Shown here: piece after piece, positions 15,451 to 23,966 of the stretch | How positions within the stretch are numbered: position 1 is the first letter of the stretch | Layout of the letters: every line of letters starts with the position of its first letter | Assembly (NCBI GenBank): GCA_964626685.1 | Contig: CAZVJY010000019.1 | Location: 1-32,382, forward strand | From: RGEC01 sp964626685 | GTDB taxonomy: Bacteria; Bacteroidota; Bacteroidia; NS11-12g; UBA955 | DNA: 32,382 nt | Reading direction: 5' to 3' | Notes under the pieces: model-generated | What the model saw: only the letters and a program-made list of their open reading frames with translations | Database searches by the model: none | Told to the model about the DNA's origin: nothing | Position numbers and translations under genes: made by a program

Positions 15451-16494
15451 TCAGCCTTTAAAGTGCTGCCAGCCCTGTGCCTTGATGTCAAAGCTCGCAC
15501 CGGATTTGCCAATCAGCCTATATGCTCCTTTGTTTGCGGTAGCATGCCCTATAATGGTAAAATCGGGGTGGCCTTTGATTTTGTCGTAATGCTCCTGTGC
15601 CACGGTAAATAACAGTTCGTAGTCTTCACCGCCGTTCAACGCCACCACGGAAGGATTCAAATCGAAATTCAGGGCCTGGGTTACGGCCTGTGGATCGATG
15701 GGCAGTTTCTCGTCATACACATCAAAACCACAACCCGAGTGCATGCCCAGGTGGTGGATTTCGCTTGCAAGCCCATCGCTAATGTCAATCATGCTGGAAG
15801 GAACGATACCGAGTTCTGCTAGGGTTTGCACCACATCCATGCGTGCATCAGGGCGCAACTGCCTCCCAATGATGTATTCATGGCCGGATAAATCCGGTTG
15901 CATATTGGGCTGTTCCATAAACACCTTTTTCTCACGCTCCAGTATCTGCAGCCCCATGTAGGCTGAGCCCAGATCGCCTGATACTACCAGTAAATCGTGC
16001 TCCTGGGCACCTGCTCTTTTGCACAGTTTATCTTTGGTTACCTGACCGTAAACGGTAACGGTTAATGAAAGGCCGCGTGGCGAAGCGGTTGTGTCTCCAC
16101 CTGCCAGATCTACATTGTATTTCTCGCATGCCAACCGGATGCCAGCATACAATTCTTCTACTGCTTCCAGCGAAAAACGATTACTCAAACCCAGTGATAC
16201 CAATATTTGTGTGGGCGTGCCATTCATGGCGCAGATATCGCTCACGGCAGTGGCTACGGCTTTGTATCCAAGATGCTTTAACGGATGAAAGGACAAATCA
16301 AAATGAATGCCTTCAAACATAGCATCCACAGTAAGCAGTCCATAATCATTGCCACCATTATCAAGGACAGCGGCATCATCGCCAATTCCCATTACGGTGG
16401 AGGCGTTTTTATTTTCAAAAAACGAAGCCAGATGGTTAATGAGTCCAAACTCACCCAGGTCGTTTATTTCGGTTCTTTCTTTGTTTTCAAACAT
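15451..16494 (-). CDS. thiL: Thiamine-monophosphate kinase
   Basis: This 347-residue protein matches ThiL of the AIR-synthase-like superfamily. The N-terminal ATP/Mg motifs are MGIGDDAAVLDNG (about 35-47), TVDAMFEGIHFD, GYKAVATAVSDICAMNG (77-92) and later DLAGGDTTASPRGL. The C-terminal half carries SSMIDISDGLASEIHHLG and LNGGEDYELLF. It phosphorylates thiamine monophosphate to thiamine diphosphate, the last step of cofactor synthesis in the cytoplasm. The gene begins 4 nt after the aldehyde dehydrogenase stop, so it belongs to the gpmI-lipoprotein-dehydrogenase transcript. aspS follows 63 nt further on. No TPP riboswitch was seen upstream. Confidence 0.95.
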   Translation of the reverse strand: MFENKERTEINDLGEFGLINHLASFFENKNASTVMGIGDDAAVLDNGGNDYGLLTVDAMFEGIHFDLSFHPLKHLGYKAVATAVSDICAMNGTPTQILVSLGLSNRFSLEAVEELYAGIRLACEKYNVDLAGGDTTASPRGLSLTVTVYGQVTKDKLCKRAGAQEHDLLVVSGDLGSAYMGLQILEREKKVFMEQPNMQPDLSGHEYIIGRQLRPDARMDVVQTLAELGIVPSSMIDISDGLASEIHHLGMHSGCGFDVYDEKLPIDPQAVTQALNFDLNPSVVALNGGEDYELLFTVAQEHYDKIKGHPDFTIIGHATANKGAYRLIGKSGASFDIKAQGWQHFKG

Positions 16495-16498
16495 AATC

Positions 16499-17935
16499 TT
16501 AATAAGCTATACACACATTTTTGGGCTCTGTGAAGAAACGCATGGCTTCCCAGCCGCCTTCTCTGCCCACACCGCTTTGCTTCACACCGCCAAAAGGCGT
16601 ACGCAAATCGCGAAGCAGCCAGCAGTTCACCCACACAATCCCGGACTGCAGGGCCTCAGCCATGCGGTGGGCACGTTTCAAATCGGTGGTCCACAGGGTA
16701 GCGGCCAGTCCGTATTCTGTTCCATTGGCCATTTTCAGCACTTCTTCCTCTGTTTCAAATGGTATCAGGGTAATGACAGGCCCAAAAATTTCTTCTGTAT
16801 TGGTACGACAGTTTGCATCCAATCCTTCAATAATGGTGGGCGCAATGAACCAGCCATTTTCAAAACCGGTAGGTTTTACGGCATAACCGCCACATAAAAT
16901 GGTACCCCCTTCCTGTTTTGCCAGATCAATATAGGACAAAACTTTGTCAAAATGGGGCTTGGAAACGATGGCTCCTACCCTTGTTTTCTCCTCAAATGGA
17001 TCTCCAACCTGCATTTTTGCCACTTCCTGCAACAGCGAGGCTTTAAAGGCATCATACACACGGGTATGTACGAATACCCTGGAGCCACAAAGGCATATTT
17101 CACCCTGATTCAGGAAGGAAGAACGCACGCTGGTTTTCACCGCTTCGTTCAAATCGGCATCATCAAAAATGATGTTGGGATTTTTCCCTCCAAGTTCCAG
17201 GCTTAGTTTTTTAAACATGGGCGCAGCCACGGAGGCAATATGTTTACCCGTGGCAGTTCCACCCGTAAATGAAACCGCTTTGATTTCCGGATGTTCTACA
17301 ATGGCCTGACCGCAGGTTGTTCCCAGACCGTGCACCACATTGAGCACACCGGGCGGCAAGCCTGCCTTGCTTGCAATCTCACAAAGCATGTGGGCGGTAA
17401 GCGGCGTAAACTCGCTGGGCTTGGCTACCACACAGTTTCCGGCAGCCAGTGCGGGTGCAATTTTCCAGGTAAACAGATATAAAGGCAGGTTCCAGGGGCT
17501 GATGCAACCTACGATGCCGACAGGCTGCCTGAGCGTGTAGTTGATGGCGCGTGTATCGGTCTGGTGGCTTTCAGATGCAAACTGCACTGCCGCCGTAGCA
17601 AAAAAACGAAAGTTCTGCGAAGCACGCTGCATCTCGGTTTTGGACAACCAGAATGGTTTTCCCTGATCGCGGCTTTCTGCTGCTGCCAGCTCATCCAGAT
17701 TGGCTTCTATGCCTTCAGCTATGGCATTCAGTATCCGAAAGCGATCTTCGGCAGGCATGGCTTTCCAGGCAGGAAGCGCAGCTCTAGAAGCATCTACAGC
17801 CTTTTGCACATCCGCTGCATTGCCATTGGCAATGTTGGAAAAAACTTCTCCTGTAGCCGGATTGTAGCCATCCAGATATGCTCCGCCCGAAGGCTCTGTA
17901 TAACTGCCGTTGATAAAGTGATTGACGGTTATCAT
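16499..17935 (-). CDS. Aldehyde dehydrogenase, 2-aminomuconate/2-hydroxymuconate semialdehyde type
   Basis: This 478-residue NAD(P)-dependent aldehyde dehydrogenase has the catalytic residues in place: N149 (SPWNLP), E247 (LELGGKNP) and C281 (FLNQGEICLCGSR). The GEICLCGSR stretch with a second Cys two residues later, and the C-terminal VNCWLLRDLRTPFGGVKQSG, are hallmarks of the ALDH8/2-aminomuconic and 2-hydroxymuconic semialdehyde group. That group oxidises semialdehydes from tryptophan (kynurenine) or catechol breakdown. No other kynurenine gene lies in the window, so the substrate is inferred. The ATG overlaps the stop of the upstream lipoprotein gene (ATGA), and thiL starts 4 nt downstream. 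Confidence 0.92.
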   Translation of the reverse strand: MITVNHFINGSYTEPSGGAYLDGYNPATGEVFSNIANGNAADVQKAVDASRAALPAWKAMPAEDRFRILNAIAEGIEANLDELAAAESRDQGKPFWLSKTEMQRASQNFRFFATAAVQFASESHQTDTRAINYTLRQPVGIVGCISPWNLPLYLFTWKIAPALAAGNCVVAKPSEFTPLTAHMLCEIASKAGLPPGVLNVVHGLGTTCGQAIVEHPEIKAVSFTGGTATGKHIASVAAPMFKKLSLELGGKNPNIIFDDADLNEAVKTSVRSSFLNQGEICLCGSRVFVHTRVYDAFKASLLQEVAKMQVGDPFEEKTRVGAIVSKPHFDKVLSYIDLAKQEGGTILCGGYAVKPTGFENGWFIAPTIIEGLDANCRTNTEEIFGPVITLIPFETEEEVLKMANGTEYGLAATLWTTDLKRAHRMAEALQSGIVWVNCWLLRDLRTPFGGVKQSGVGREGGWEAMRFFTEPKNVCIAY

Positions 17936-18483
17936 GGTTTGTACTGCTGTCTTTTGAAAGTGGCCATTATATCGGTGGTGCGGGGCGACGACCAGATATA
18001 ATCTTCAATAATGCTCACATTGTAGCCCTTTCCGGGCAAATAACTCAGCACCTGATCTCGGTCGACCCAAACACTGCGTTTCCGGGTCTTAATTTCCATC
18101 ATTTCCAGGTTGCGGTTGCGACGCGTAATGCTGATTTCCTGTATTTCCAGGGTGGTATCTTTCGCGCTGAAACGGGTAATACTAAGCCTTTCGTTGCTGT
18201 CTGTATTCACATCAAAGGCATTTTGGTAAGCGGCCGAAGACAGGTCCAGTGCCGTAAAAGGCTGCAATTCTGCTGCCCAGTCCAGCGAATCGGCGGAAAA
18301 TGAAGCGACGTCATCACCCATTCCGATGGTTTTCTCCAAACCAGGCTGATCAGCTGTAAGATTTCTGATCTGACCCTCAAAAAAAGTTTTCAAATCGGGC
18401 ATGCCGGACTGCAATACAACCTTCTCTGGCTTGTTATTGCAGGCAGCCAGCAGGCAAATGACGGGTATAATCAGGTATCTCAA
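17932..18483 (-). CDS. Hypothetical lipoprotein, TTG start
   Basis: This 183-residue protein begins MRYLIIPVICLLAAC, a lipoprotein signal with the lipidated Cys at 15. The next ATG lies beyond the signal, so TTG at 18483 must be the start. That TTG overlaps the gpmI stop as TTGA, and the lipoprotein stop overlaps the dehydrogenase start as ATGA, so translation is coupled on both sides. The mature part has beta-strand segments (ERLSITRFSAKDTTLEIQEI, LEMMEIKTRKRSVWV) and no known motif. It resembles short Bacteroidota lipoproteins found in the same type of gene cluster. The function is unknown; it is probably on the periplasmic face of a membrane. Confidence 0.75.
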   Translation of the reverse strand: MRYLIIPVICLLAACNNKPEKVVLQSGMPDLKTFFEGQIRNLTADQPGLEKTIGMGDDVASFSADSLDWAAELQPFTALDLSSAAYQNAFDVNTDSNERLSITRFSAKDTTLEIQEISITRRNRNLEMMEIKTRKRSVWVDRDQVLSYLPGKGYNVSIIEDYIWSSPRTTDIMATFKRQQYKP

Positions 18484-19979
18484 AACAGCGCCCTCCCTGT
18501 CATAGCCGCGGGTTGCGGAAGTTGCATCATTTTTAGAATAGTGGGCGCCACGTCGGCCAGAATACCGTTCTGCAGGTTTGGATTCATCGAACGACTCACC
18601 AGCCAGCAGGGCACGGGATTGGTACTGTGCGCGGTGTTTGGGGTTCCGTCTTCATTCACGGCCATATCGGCATTGCCGTGGTCGGCGATAATGAGAAAAT
18701 GGTAGTTGTGTTTCAAACCTGCTTCCACTAACTGTCTAAGGCAATCATCCACGGTTTCGCAAGCCTTCACAATGGCATCAAAAACACCGGTATGGCCCAC
18801 CATATCCGGATTGGCGAAGTTCAGGCAAATAAAATCAGGTTGGTTTTGCTCCAGAAAAGACACCGCCTTTTGGGTTAATTCGGGCGCACTCATTTCGGGC
18901 TGTAAGTCGTAGGTAGCCACTTTGGGTGAAGCCGCCATGATGCGGTCCTCGCCATCAAAAGGCTCTTCCCTTCCACCGGAAAAGAAAAAGGTCACATGCG
19001 GATATTTCTCGGTTTCGGCGGCACGCAACTGGGTTTTTCCCGCACTGCTGAGCACTTCACCCAGCGTATCGTTCAGGTTCTGATTCTCGAAAATCACGCC
19101 TGAAATGGTAAAGGTTTCGTCGTATTCGGTAAGCGTGTAGTAATCGAGCTTGAGGGCGTGCATTGCATGCTCCGGAAAATCTTCCTGGGTAAGAGCACGG
19201 GTTATCTGACGGCCGCGATCGGTGCGAAAATTAAAACACAAAACAGTATCCCCTTCTTTGATCAATCCTTCATTTCCGGGTAAACAACGCAAAGGCTCCA
19301 TAAATTCGTCGGTGATGCCGGCTTCATATTTGGCAGCAATACCTTTCTCAGCCGAATCTACATACTCACCTACACCGTTGACCAAAAGATCATAGGCTTT
19401 TTTTACCCGCTCCCAGCGCTTGTCGCGGTCCATGGCAAAATATCTTCCTACAATAGCACTCAGTTTCACTCCGGTACCTTCCAGTTGACTCTGAAGCTTT
19501 TTAATAAAGTTTTGACCACTTTTCGGATCAGTATCCCTGCCATCCAGAAATGCATGGATAAACACGTTTTTTACGCCTGCGGCGGAGGCCAGTTTGCCCA
19601 GTGCTATGACATGATCAATGTGCGAATGCACCCCACCGTCGCTCACCAACCCTATCAGGTGGAGATCTCCTTTGCAGGCAAATACTTTCTTCAGCATCTC
19701 ATTTTCGGAAATGCTGCCATCGGAAAAAGCCTTGTTGATGCGCACCAGCATTTGCCAAACCACACGGCCGGCACCGATGTTCATATGGCCCACTTCGCTG
19801 TTGCCCATTTGTCCTTCGGGCAAACCCACGTGTTCGCCATCGGTTCTGAGCTGTGCATGGGGGAAGGTATCCCACAGCATATCGGTGAAAGGCGTTTTGG
19901 CATTCCAGACAGCATCACTGCGGTCATGTCTGCCAATGCCCCAGCCATCGAGTATCACAAGTGCTGCTTTTTCAGGCAT
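18480..19979 (-). CDS. gpmI: 2,3-bisphosphoglycerate-independent phosphoglycerate mutase
   Basis: This 499-residue protein is a full-length iPGM. The metal site starts with VILDGWGIG (D11), and the phosphoryl-accepting serine is S61 in GQMGNSEVGHMNIGAGR. Other motifs are GLVSDGGVHSHIDH, HAFLDGRDTDPKSG, FNFRTDRGRQITRAL and ANPDMVGHTG, then IADHGNAD near the end. It interconverts 3- and 2-phosphoglycerate in glycolysis and gluconeogenesis and needs manganese. It heads a four-gene minus-strand operon. A TAACTTTG element ends just 4 nt upstream of the ATG, so the mRNA is probably leaderless or close to it. Confidence 0.97.
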   Translation of the reverse strand: MPEKAALVILDGWGIGRHDRSDAVWNAKTPFTDMLWDTFPHAQLRTDGEHVGLPEGQMGNSEVGHMNIGAGRVVWQMLVRINKAFSDGSISENEMLKKVFACKGDLHLIGLVSDGGVHSHIDHVIALGKLASAAGVKNVFIHAFLDGRDTDPKSGQNFIKKLQSQLEGTGVKLSAIVGRYFAMDRDKRWERVKKAYDLLVNGVGEYVDSAEKGIAAKYEAGITDEFMEPLRCLPGNEGLIKEGDTVLCFNFRTDRGRQITRALTQEDFPEHAMHALKLDYYTLTEYDETFTISGVIFENQNLNDTLGEVLSSAGKTQLRAAETEKYPHVTFFFSGGREEPFDGEDRIMAASPKVATYDLQPEMSAPELTQKAVSFLEQNQPDFICLNFANPDMVGHTGVFDAIVKACETVDDCLRQLVEAGLKHNYHFLIIADHGNADMAVNEDGTPNTAHSTNPVPCWLVSRSMNPNLQNGILADVAPTILKMMQLPQPAAMTGRALF

Positions 19980-19983
19980 GACG

Positions 19984-19991
19984 CAAAGTTA
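19984..19991 (-). promoter_or_regulatory. -7 element TAACTTTG of the gpmI operon
   Basis: This exact match to TAnnTTTG lies 4 nt before the gpmI ATG. With the -7 element this close, transcription must begin at or next to the start codon. Confidence 0.6.
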
Positions 19992-20045
19992 CATCATCCC
20001 TGCGGGTAAGGGATAACTTTTCTTTCATAAACGCTTCATTCATTG

Positions 20046-20053
20046 TAGGTTTG
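20046..20053 (+). promoter_or_regulatory. -7 element TAGGTTTG of the SPOR-like gene
   Basis: This TAnnTTTG match ends 17 nt before an ATG at 20071 and 53 nt before the preferred ATG at 20107. It shares the divergent region with the gpmI promoter. Confidence 0.5.
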
Positions 20054-20106
20054 TATCGTCAACAAGGCAAATGCGGTTTAGCACACTTTTTGTATCGGTT
20101 TACCAC

Positions 20107-20508
20107 ATGCGCAAAACCTGGTTTTTGGCCACGGCCATCATATTAATTGGCATTGCACAGGAAGCAAAAGCACAGGGACACGTGGTGGTAGATGTAGAAC
20201 CCTCGGTAAAAGAGATGGAAGAAACCCGCACTGCCCGCAGAAAGGCCAATTCCGACAAAGTACGCGGCTACCGCATTCTCATTGGTTTTTTCTCTTCCAG
20301 AGCCGAGGCAGAGGCCCTCAAAGAACAAGCCATGGAGCCCTTTGGAGGCAAATACGGGGTAACTGTCATATACGACGAACCCAATTTCAAAGTATATGTG
20401 GGCCAATTTACACAATCGGACGATGCTGATGCCGCCTTGGTGGAAATACGACGTAAATTCAGCGGTGCCACGCGCATTTCCGACATTATTCGCAGGCCTG
20501 TAAAATAA
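20107..20508 (+). CDS. Exported SPOR-domain-like protein
   Basis: This is a 133-residue protein. It starts with a clean signal peptide (MRKTWFLATAIILIGIAQ, cleavage near EAKAQ). A charged linker follows (KEMEETRTARRKAN), and then a SPOR-like fold at about residues 58-128 with YRILIGFFSSRAEAEALKEQ and FKVYVGQFTQSDDADAALVEI. SPOR domains bind denuded glycan strands of peptidoglycan, often at division sites. An in-frame ATG at 20071 would add 12 residues and fits the promoter distance, but it spoils the signal peptide. The start is therefore between these two, with 20107 preferred. The Fur-family gene follows after its own promoter. Confidence 0.8.
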   Translation: MRKTWFLATAIILIGIAQEAKAQGHVVVDVEPSVKEMEETRTARRKANSDKVRGYRILIGFFSSRAEAEALKEQAMEPFGGKYGVTVIYDEPNFKVYVGQFTQSDDADAALVEIRRKFSGATRISDIIRRPVK

Positions 20509-20533
20509 GTGTGGTTTAATTCGCTGTGTTCAA

Positions 20534-20541
20534 TAAATTTG
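20534..20541 (+). promoter_or_regulatory. -7 element TAAATTTG of the fur-purA-FAH unit
   Basis: This TAnnTTTG match ends 17 nt before the ATG at 20559. It would drive three overlapping genes. Confidence 0.55.
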
Positions 20542-20558
20542 CGGTTCGCTGAAAAGAC

Positions 20559-21080
20559 ATGCCCGGTAAACTCGATAGCAAAACCCTAAAAATTAAAGAG
20601 GAAGTGCGCGAAATTTTCACGGCATACCTTGAAAAGAAAAAACAGCGCAAAACACCTGAACGCTACGCCATTCTGGATGAAATCTATACCCAGAAGGAAC
20701 ATTTTGATGTGGATGCGCTGTACTTAAAAATGAAAAACAGAAACTACCATGTGAGCCGGGCTACCGTATACAATACACTCGATCTGCTGGTAGATTCCGG
20801 CCTGGTGAAGAAACACCAGTTTGGCGAAAACACCTCTCATTTCGAGCAGGCATATGGTTTCAAGCAACATGACCACCTCATTTGCATTACCTGCAAAAAA
20901 GTAGTTGAGTTCTGCGATCCCCGCGTACAACAAATCAATACCACAATGGGTAACCTGCTCAAGTTTGATGTTACCCACCACTCCCTGCATCTGTATGCAC
21001 AGCCGCAAACCCAAAACGGCGACTGCCTGCACTGCGGCAAAAACCTATCCAACACCGATAATTTAAACCCGAATGGTTGA
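20559..21080 (+). CDS. Fur-family metal-responsive transcriptional repressor
   Basis: This 173-residue protein has a winged-helix N-terminal domain with the recognition helix SRATVYNTLDLLVDSGLV (66-83). The dimerisation domain has HDHLICITC (H104, H106, C109, C112) and a C-terminal CLHC pair (156/159). Two CxxC pairs point to a structural zinc site as in Fur, Zur and PerR. The sequence does not tell which metal it senses. A longer-than-usual N-terminal extension of about 20 residues is present. The stop overlaps the purA start by 8 bp, so the two are tied in translation. If it is a Zur, the cluster at 2973-6479 would be a natural target, but no shared operator was found by eye. Confidence 0.93.
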   Translation: MPGKLDSKTLKIKEEVREIFTAYLEKKKQRKTPERYAILDEIYTQKEHFDVDALYLKMKNRNYHVSRATVYNTLDLLVDSGLVKKHQFGENTSHFEQAYGFKQHDHLICITCKKVVEFCDPRVQQINTTMGNLLKFDVTHHSLHLYAQPQTQNGDCLHCGKNLSNTDNLNPNG

Positions 21081-22344
21081 TGTAATTTTAGGCCTTCAAT
21101 GGGGCGACGAAGGCAAAGGCAAAATCGCCGATTTTTTAACCCCACAATACGATATCGTTGCCCGTTTTCAGGGTGGCCCCAATGCAGGACACAGCCTGGA
21201 ATTTGAAGGCAAAAAATTTGTACTCAACACCATCCCTTCAGGAATTTTCCGAAAGGGAATTCTGAATATCATCGGCAATGGTGTGGTGGTAGACCCCATT
21301 CGCCTTCAGGCTGAAATAGACCGAATCAAAGACGAGTGCCCCGATTATGCAGAGCGCCTGCTGGTTTCCAAAAAAGCACACCTGATTCTGCCCACGCACC
21401 GCATTCTGGATGCGGCCTCTGAAACCGCCAAGGGCGATGCCAAAATAGGCAGCACGCTGCGCGGAATTGGCCCTACCTACCGCGACAAAACCGGCCGCAG
21501 CGGGCTGCGCATAGGCGATACACTGGAAGCCGATTTCATGGAACGCTACAGGCAAACCGTGGATATGCACCTTACCCAAATCGCATCGCTTGGTTACACG
21601 CAATTCAACCTGCAGGAAGAGGAAACGGCCTTCTTTACAGCACTCGAAGCATTAAAAAAGCTACAGCTGGTAAACTCCGAATACCTTATCAACGAAGCCA
21701 TTCAGCAGGGGAAAAAGATTCTGGCTGAAGGTGCGCAGGGCTCCATGCTGGATGTGGAATTTGGCTCTTATCCTTTTGTAACCTCCAGCACTACACTGGC
21801 CGGTGGCGTTTGCAGCGGTCTGGGTGTAGCTCCCAAGCATATCCGCAAGGTATATGGCATTTTCAAGGCTTATTGCACCCGTGTGGGTAGCGGCCCCTTC
21901 CCCACAGAACTCAATGATGACATGGGCGAACTGCTGCGCAAAAAAGGACACGAATTTGGCGCTACTACCGGAAGGCCCCGCCGCACCGGCTGGCTAGACA
22001 TGGTGGCCCTAAAATATACCTGCATGCTGAACGGTGTGGATGAACTCATTATGATGAAATCGGATGTAATGTGCGACATAACCGAAGTGAAAGCAGCCAC
22101 GTCCTACACCATCCACGGCGAAGAAACCAATCAGGTGCCCGCCAACCTATGCAGCACCGAGGTTTTGCCCAACTACCGCACTTTTGCCGGTTTCGGTCCG
22201 CACCTGGACCACAGCGGCGGTTTTGATGCCCTGCCGGACACTTTCAAGAATTACATCGCCTTCATCGAAGAAAACCTGAATACGCCCATACGTGTGATTT
22301 CTCTCGGCCCCGAAAGAGACAAGACCATCGTTCGCAACAAATGA
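21073..22344 (+). CDS. purA: Adenylosuccinate synthetase
   Basis: This 423-residue protein is a full PurA. The phosphate-binding loop LGLQWGDEGKGKIADFL starts at residue 6, with catalytic D12 and later H40 (GPNAGHSLEF). Other signatures are STLRGIGPTYRDKTGRSGLR, EGAQGSMLDVEFGSYPFVT and TTGRPRRTGWLD. It uses GTP and aspartate to turn IMP into adenylosuccinate, the first step to AMP. The start at 21073 lies inside the fur stop region (8-bp overlap), and the stop overlaps the FAH gene start as ATGA, so the three genes form one translational unit. Confidence 0.98.
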   Translation: MVDVILGLQWGDEGKGKIADFLTPQYDIVARFQGGPNAGHSLEFEGKKFVLNTIPSGIFRKGILNIIGNGVVVDPIRLQAEIDRIKDECPDYAERLLVSKKAHLILPTHRILDAASETAKGDAKIGSTLRGIGPTYRDKTGRSGLRIGDTLEADFMERYRQTVDMHLTQIASLGYTQFNLQEEETAFFTALEALKKLQLVNSEYLINEAIQQGKKILAEGAQGSMLDVEFGSYPFVTSSTTLAGGVCSGLGVAPKHIRKVYGIFKAYCTRVGSGPFPTELNDDMGELLRKKGHEFGATTGRPRRTGWLDMVALKYTCMLNGVDELIMMKSDVMCDITEVKAATSYTIHGEETNQVPANLCSTEVLPNYRTFAGFGPHLDHSGGFDALPDTFKNYIAFIEENLNTPIRVISLGPERDKTIVRNK

Positions 22345-22949
22345 AAATCGTTTGCATAGGCCGCAATTATGCCGCCCATGTGCGGGAGCTGAACAATGCC
22401 ATGCCCGATGAGCCGGTTATTTTCATCAAACCGGATACAGCTGTGCTGCGCAATAACGCCCCGTTTTTCATTCCTGAATTCACCCATGATGTGCACCACG
22501 AAATTGAGGTGGTGGCAAAAATCAACAAGAACGGAAAATCCATTCCGGTGCAGTTTGCGGCCGATTACTACGATGAGATTACTGTTGGCATTGACTTTAC
22601 CGCCCGCGATTTGCAAAGCAAACTCAAAGAGAAAGGGCTGCCCTGGGAAAAAGCCAAAGGCTTTGACCACTCCGCCGTGATTGGCAAATTCATCCCCAAA
22701 ACCGGACTGGACATAAAAAACCTGGACTTTTACCTCACCAAAAACGGCGAGACGGTGCAAAAAGGCAACACCCAAATGATGATGCATTCGGTGGATGAAG
22801 TAATTGCGCATGTTTCGCAGTACTTCATGCTCAAAACCGGCGATTTGATTTTCACGGGCACACCCGAGGGCGTAGGTCCCGTTGCTAAGGGCGATGAATT
22901 AAAGGGCTTTTTAGGCGATATGCAGCTGTTTCGCTGCGGAGTTCGTTAA
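22341..22949 (+). CDS. Fumarylacetoacetate hydrolase family protein (YcgM/FAHD1-like)
   Basis: This 202-residue protein is the single-domain short form of the FAH family. Metal ligands are visible as E54 and E56 in HHEIEVV and D85 in GIDFTARD. The C-terminal FTGTPEGVGPVAKGDEL signature is present. Relatives of this size act as acylpyruvases or oxaloacetate decarboxylases, and the substrate here is not certain. The start overlaps the purA stop by ATGA. The stop overlaps the convergent sugar kinase gene by 4 bp, which leaves no room for a separate terminator. Confidence 0.93.
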   Translation: MKIVCIGRNYAAHVRELNNAMPDEPVIFIKPDTAVLRNNAPFFIPEFTHDVHHEIEVVAKINKNGKSIPVQFAADYYDEITVGIDFTARDLQSKLKEKGLPWEKAKGFDHSAVIGKFIPKTGLDIKNLDFYLTKNGETVQKGNTQMMMHSVDEVIAHVSQYFMLKTGDLIFTGTPEGVGPVAKGDELKGFLGDMQLFRCGVR

Positions 22950-23857
22950 TCGATCCGTATCAGGCGGTCAAAGTCTTCCAGGCGCGCATTTACGTCATCC
23001 ATGCTAATTTCCTGAAGGCGCTCGGTGCCGAATTTTTCTACGCAAAAGCTGGCCATGCAACTGGCATAGAGCAGTGCTTTTTTCATATCCTCGAAGCGGT
23101 TGCTGCCGGTGCGGGCCATGTAACCAATGAATCCACCGGCGAAGGTATCTCCGGCCCCGGTGGGATCGAATACATCTTCCAGTGGCAGGGCGGGACAGAA
23201 AAAGATTTGCCCTTCTCCAAACAGCAGGGCGCCGTGTTCGCCTTTTTTAATAATCAAGGTCGATGGGCCCATGGCTTGAATCTTTTTGGCGGCTTTTACG
23301 AGGCTATGTTCGCCGCTGAGTTGGCGGGCTTCCTCATCGTTGATGGCCAGCACATCCACTTTTTGCAGCACCTGACGAAGATCATCCATGGCAATGTCCA
23401 TCCAGAAGTTCATGGTATCCATCACCACCAGTTTGGGGCGGCGGGTAAGGCGGCTCAGTGTGGTGAGCTGCACCTGGGGAGAAAGGTTGCCCAGCATCAC
23501 GTAATCGGGCTGCTGCCAGGTTTCGGGAATGATGGGATCAAAGGTTCCCAGCACGTTTAGCTCGGTAACGAGCGTATCACGGCTGTTCATGTCCATGTGG
23601 TATTTGCCATGCCAGAAGAAGGACTTTTCGCCGTGTTTAACCTGCAGGCCATCGGTATTGACGCCGCGGCTTTTGAGTGTATCGATGAAATTGAAGTCGA
23701 AATCATCTCCCACCACGGCCACCAGGCCCACTTGGTTATAGAGGAGTGACGTGGACAGGCTGATGAAGGAGGCGGCGCCACCCACGATTTTCCCGGTACT
23801 GCCGAAGGGAGTGTCTATGGCGTCGAACGCCACGGAACCGATGATAAGAAGGCTCAT
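22946..23857 (-). CDS. PfkB-family sugar/nucleoside kinase
   Basis: This 303-residue protein has the ribokinase fold markers. A GGAASF motif (26-31) lies in the N-terminal substrate lobe, VLAINDEEARQL at about 169-180, and the DPTGAGDTFAGGF signature at 231-243 with catalytic D237. It phosphorylates a sugar or nucleoside with ATP. The substrate is unknown; the N-terminus LIIGSVAFDAIDTPFG is typical of a Bacteroidota subgroup often annotated as sugar kinase. It stands alone on the minus strand and its stop overlaps the FAH gene by 4 bp. No clean TAnnTTTG element was found before it; the upstream region is rich in A and T runs. Confidence 0.92.
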   Translation of the reverse strand: MSLLIIGSVAFDAIDTPFGSTGKIVGGAASFISLSTSLLYNQVGLVAVVGDDFDFNFIDTLKSRGVNTDGLQVKHGEKSFFWHGKYHMDMNSRDTLVTELNVLGTFDPIIPETWQQPDYVMLGNLSPQVQLTTLSRLTRRPKLVVMDTMNFWMDIAMDDLRQVLQKVDVLAINDEEARQLSGEHSLVKAAKKIQAMGPSTLIIKKGEHGALLFGEGQIFFCPALPLEDVFDPTGAGDTFAGGFIGYMARTGSNRFEDMKKALLYASCMASFCVEKFGTERLQEISMDDVNARLEDFDRLIRID

Positions 23858-23890
23858 GAAATATTTTTTTGCAAAAAAACTACAAAACCG

Positions 23891-23922
23891 CTTGAAAAAA
23901 AACGTTTATCCCATTATTTTTG
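23891..23922 (+). promoter_or_regulatory. Promoter of tRNA-Asn (-33 CTTG, -7 TATTTTTG)
   Basis: CTTG (23891-23894) is followed after 20 nt by TATTTTTG (23915-23922), 44 nt before the mature tRNA 5' end. The -7 octamer and distance match those of the tRNA-Thr gene at the window start. Confidence 0.7.
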
Positions 23923-23944
23923 CACTCCGATTCGAGAAACACTT

Positions 23945-23955
23945 GTTGGTTCGAG
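23945..23955 (+). repeat. Fragment identical to the tRNA-Asn T-arm
   Basis: GTTGGTTCGAG here is identical to 24016-24026 in the T-arm of the tRNA-Asn gene that begins 12 nt downstream. It may be a remnant of a tandem tRNA copy or of an integration event. A nearby TTCGAGAAA direct repeat adds to the impression of rearrangement. Confidence 0.45.
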
Positions 23956-23966
23956 AAAAGGCAAAC

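Noticed and set aside
20071..20106. ATG at 20071 as start of the SPOR-like protein
   Set aside because: Possible by promoter distance, but the signal peptide is only clean from the ATG at 20107; left as an alternative.
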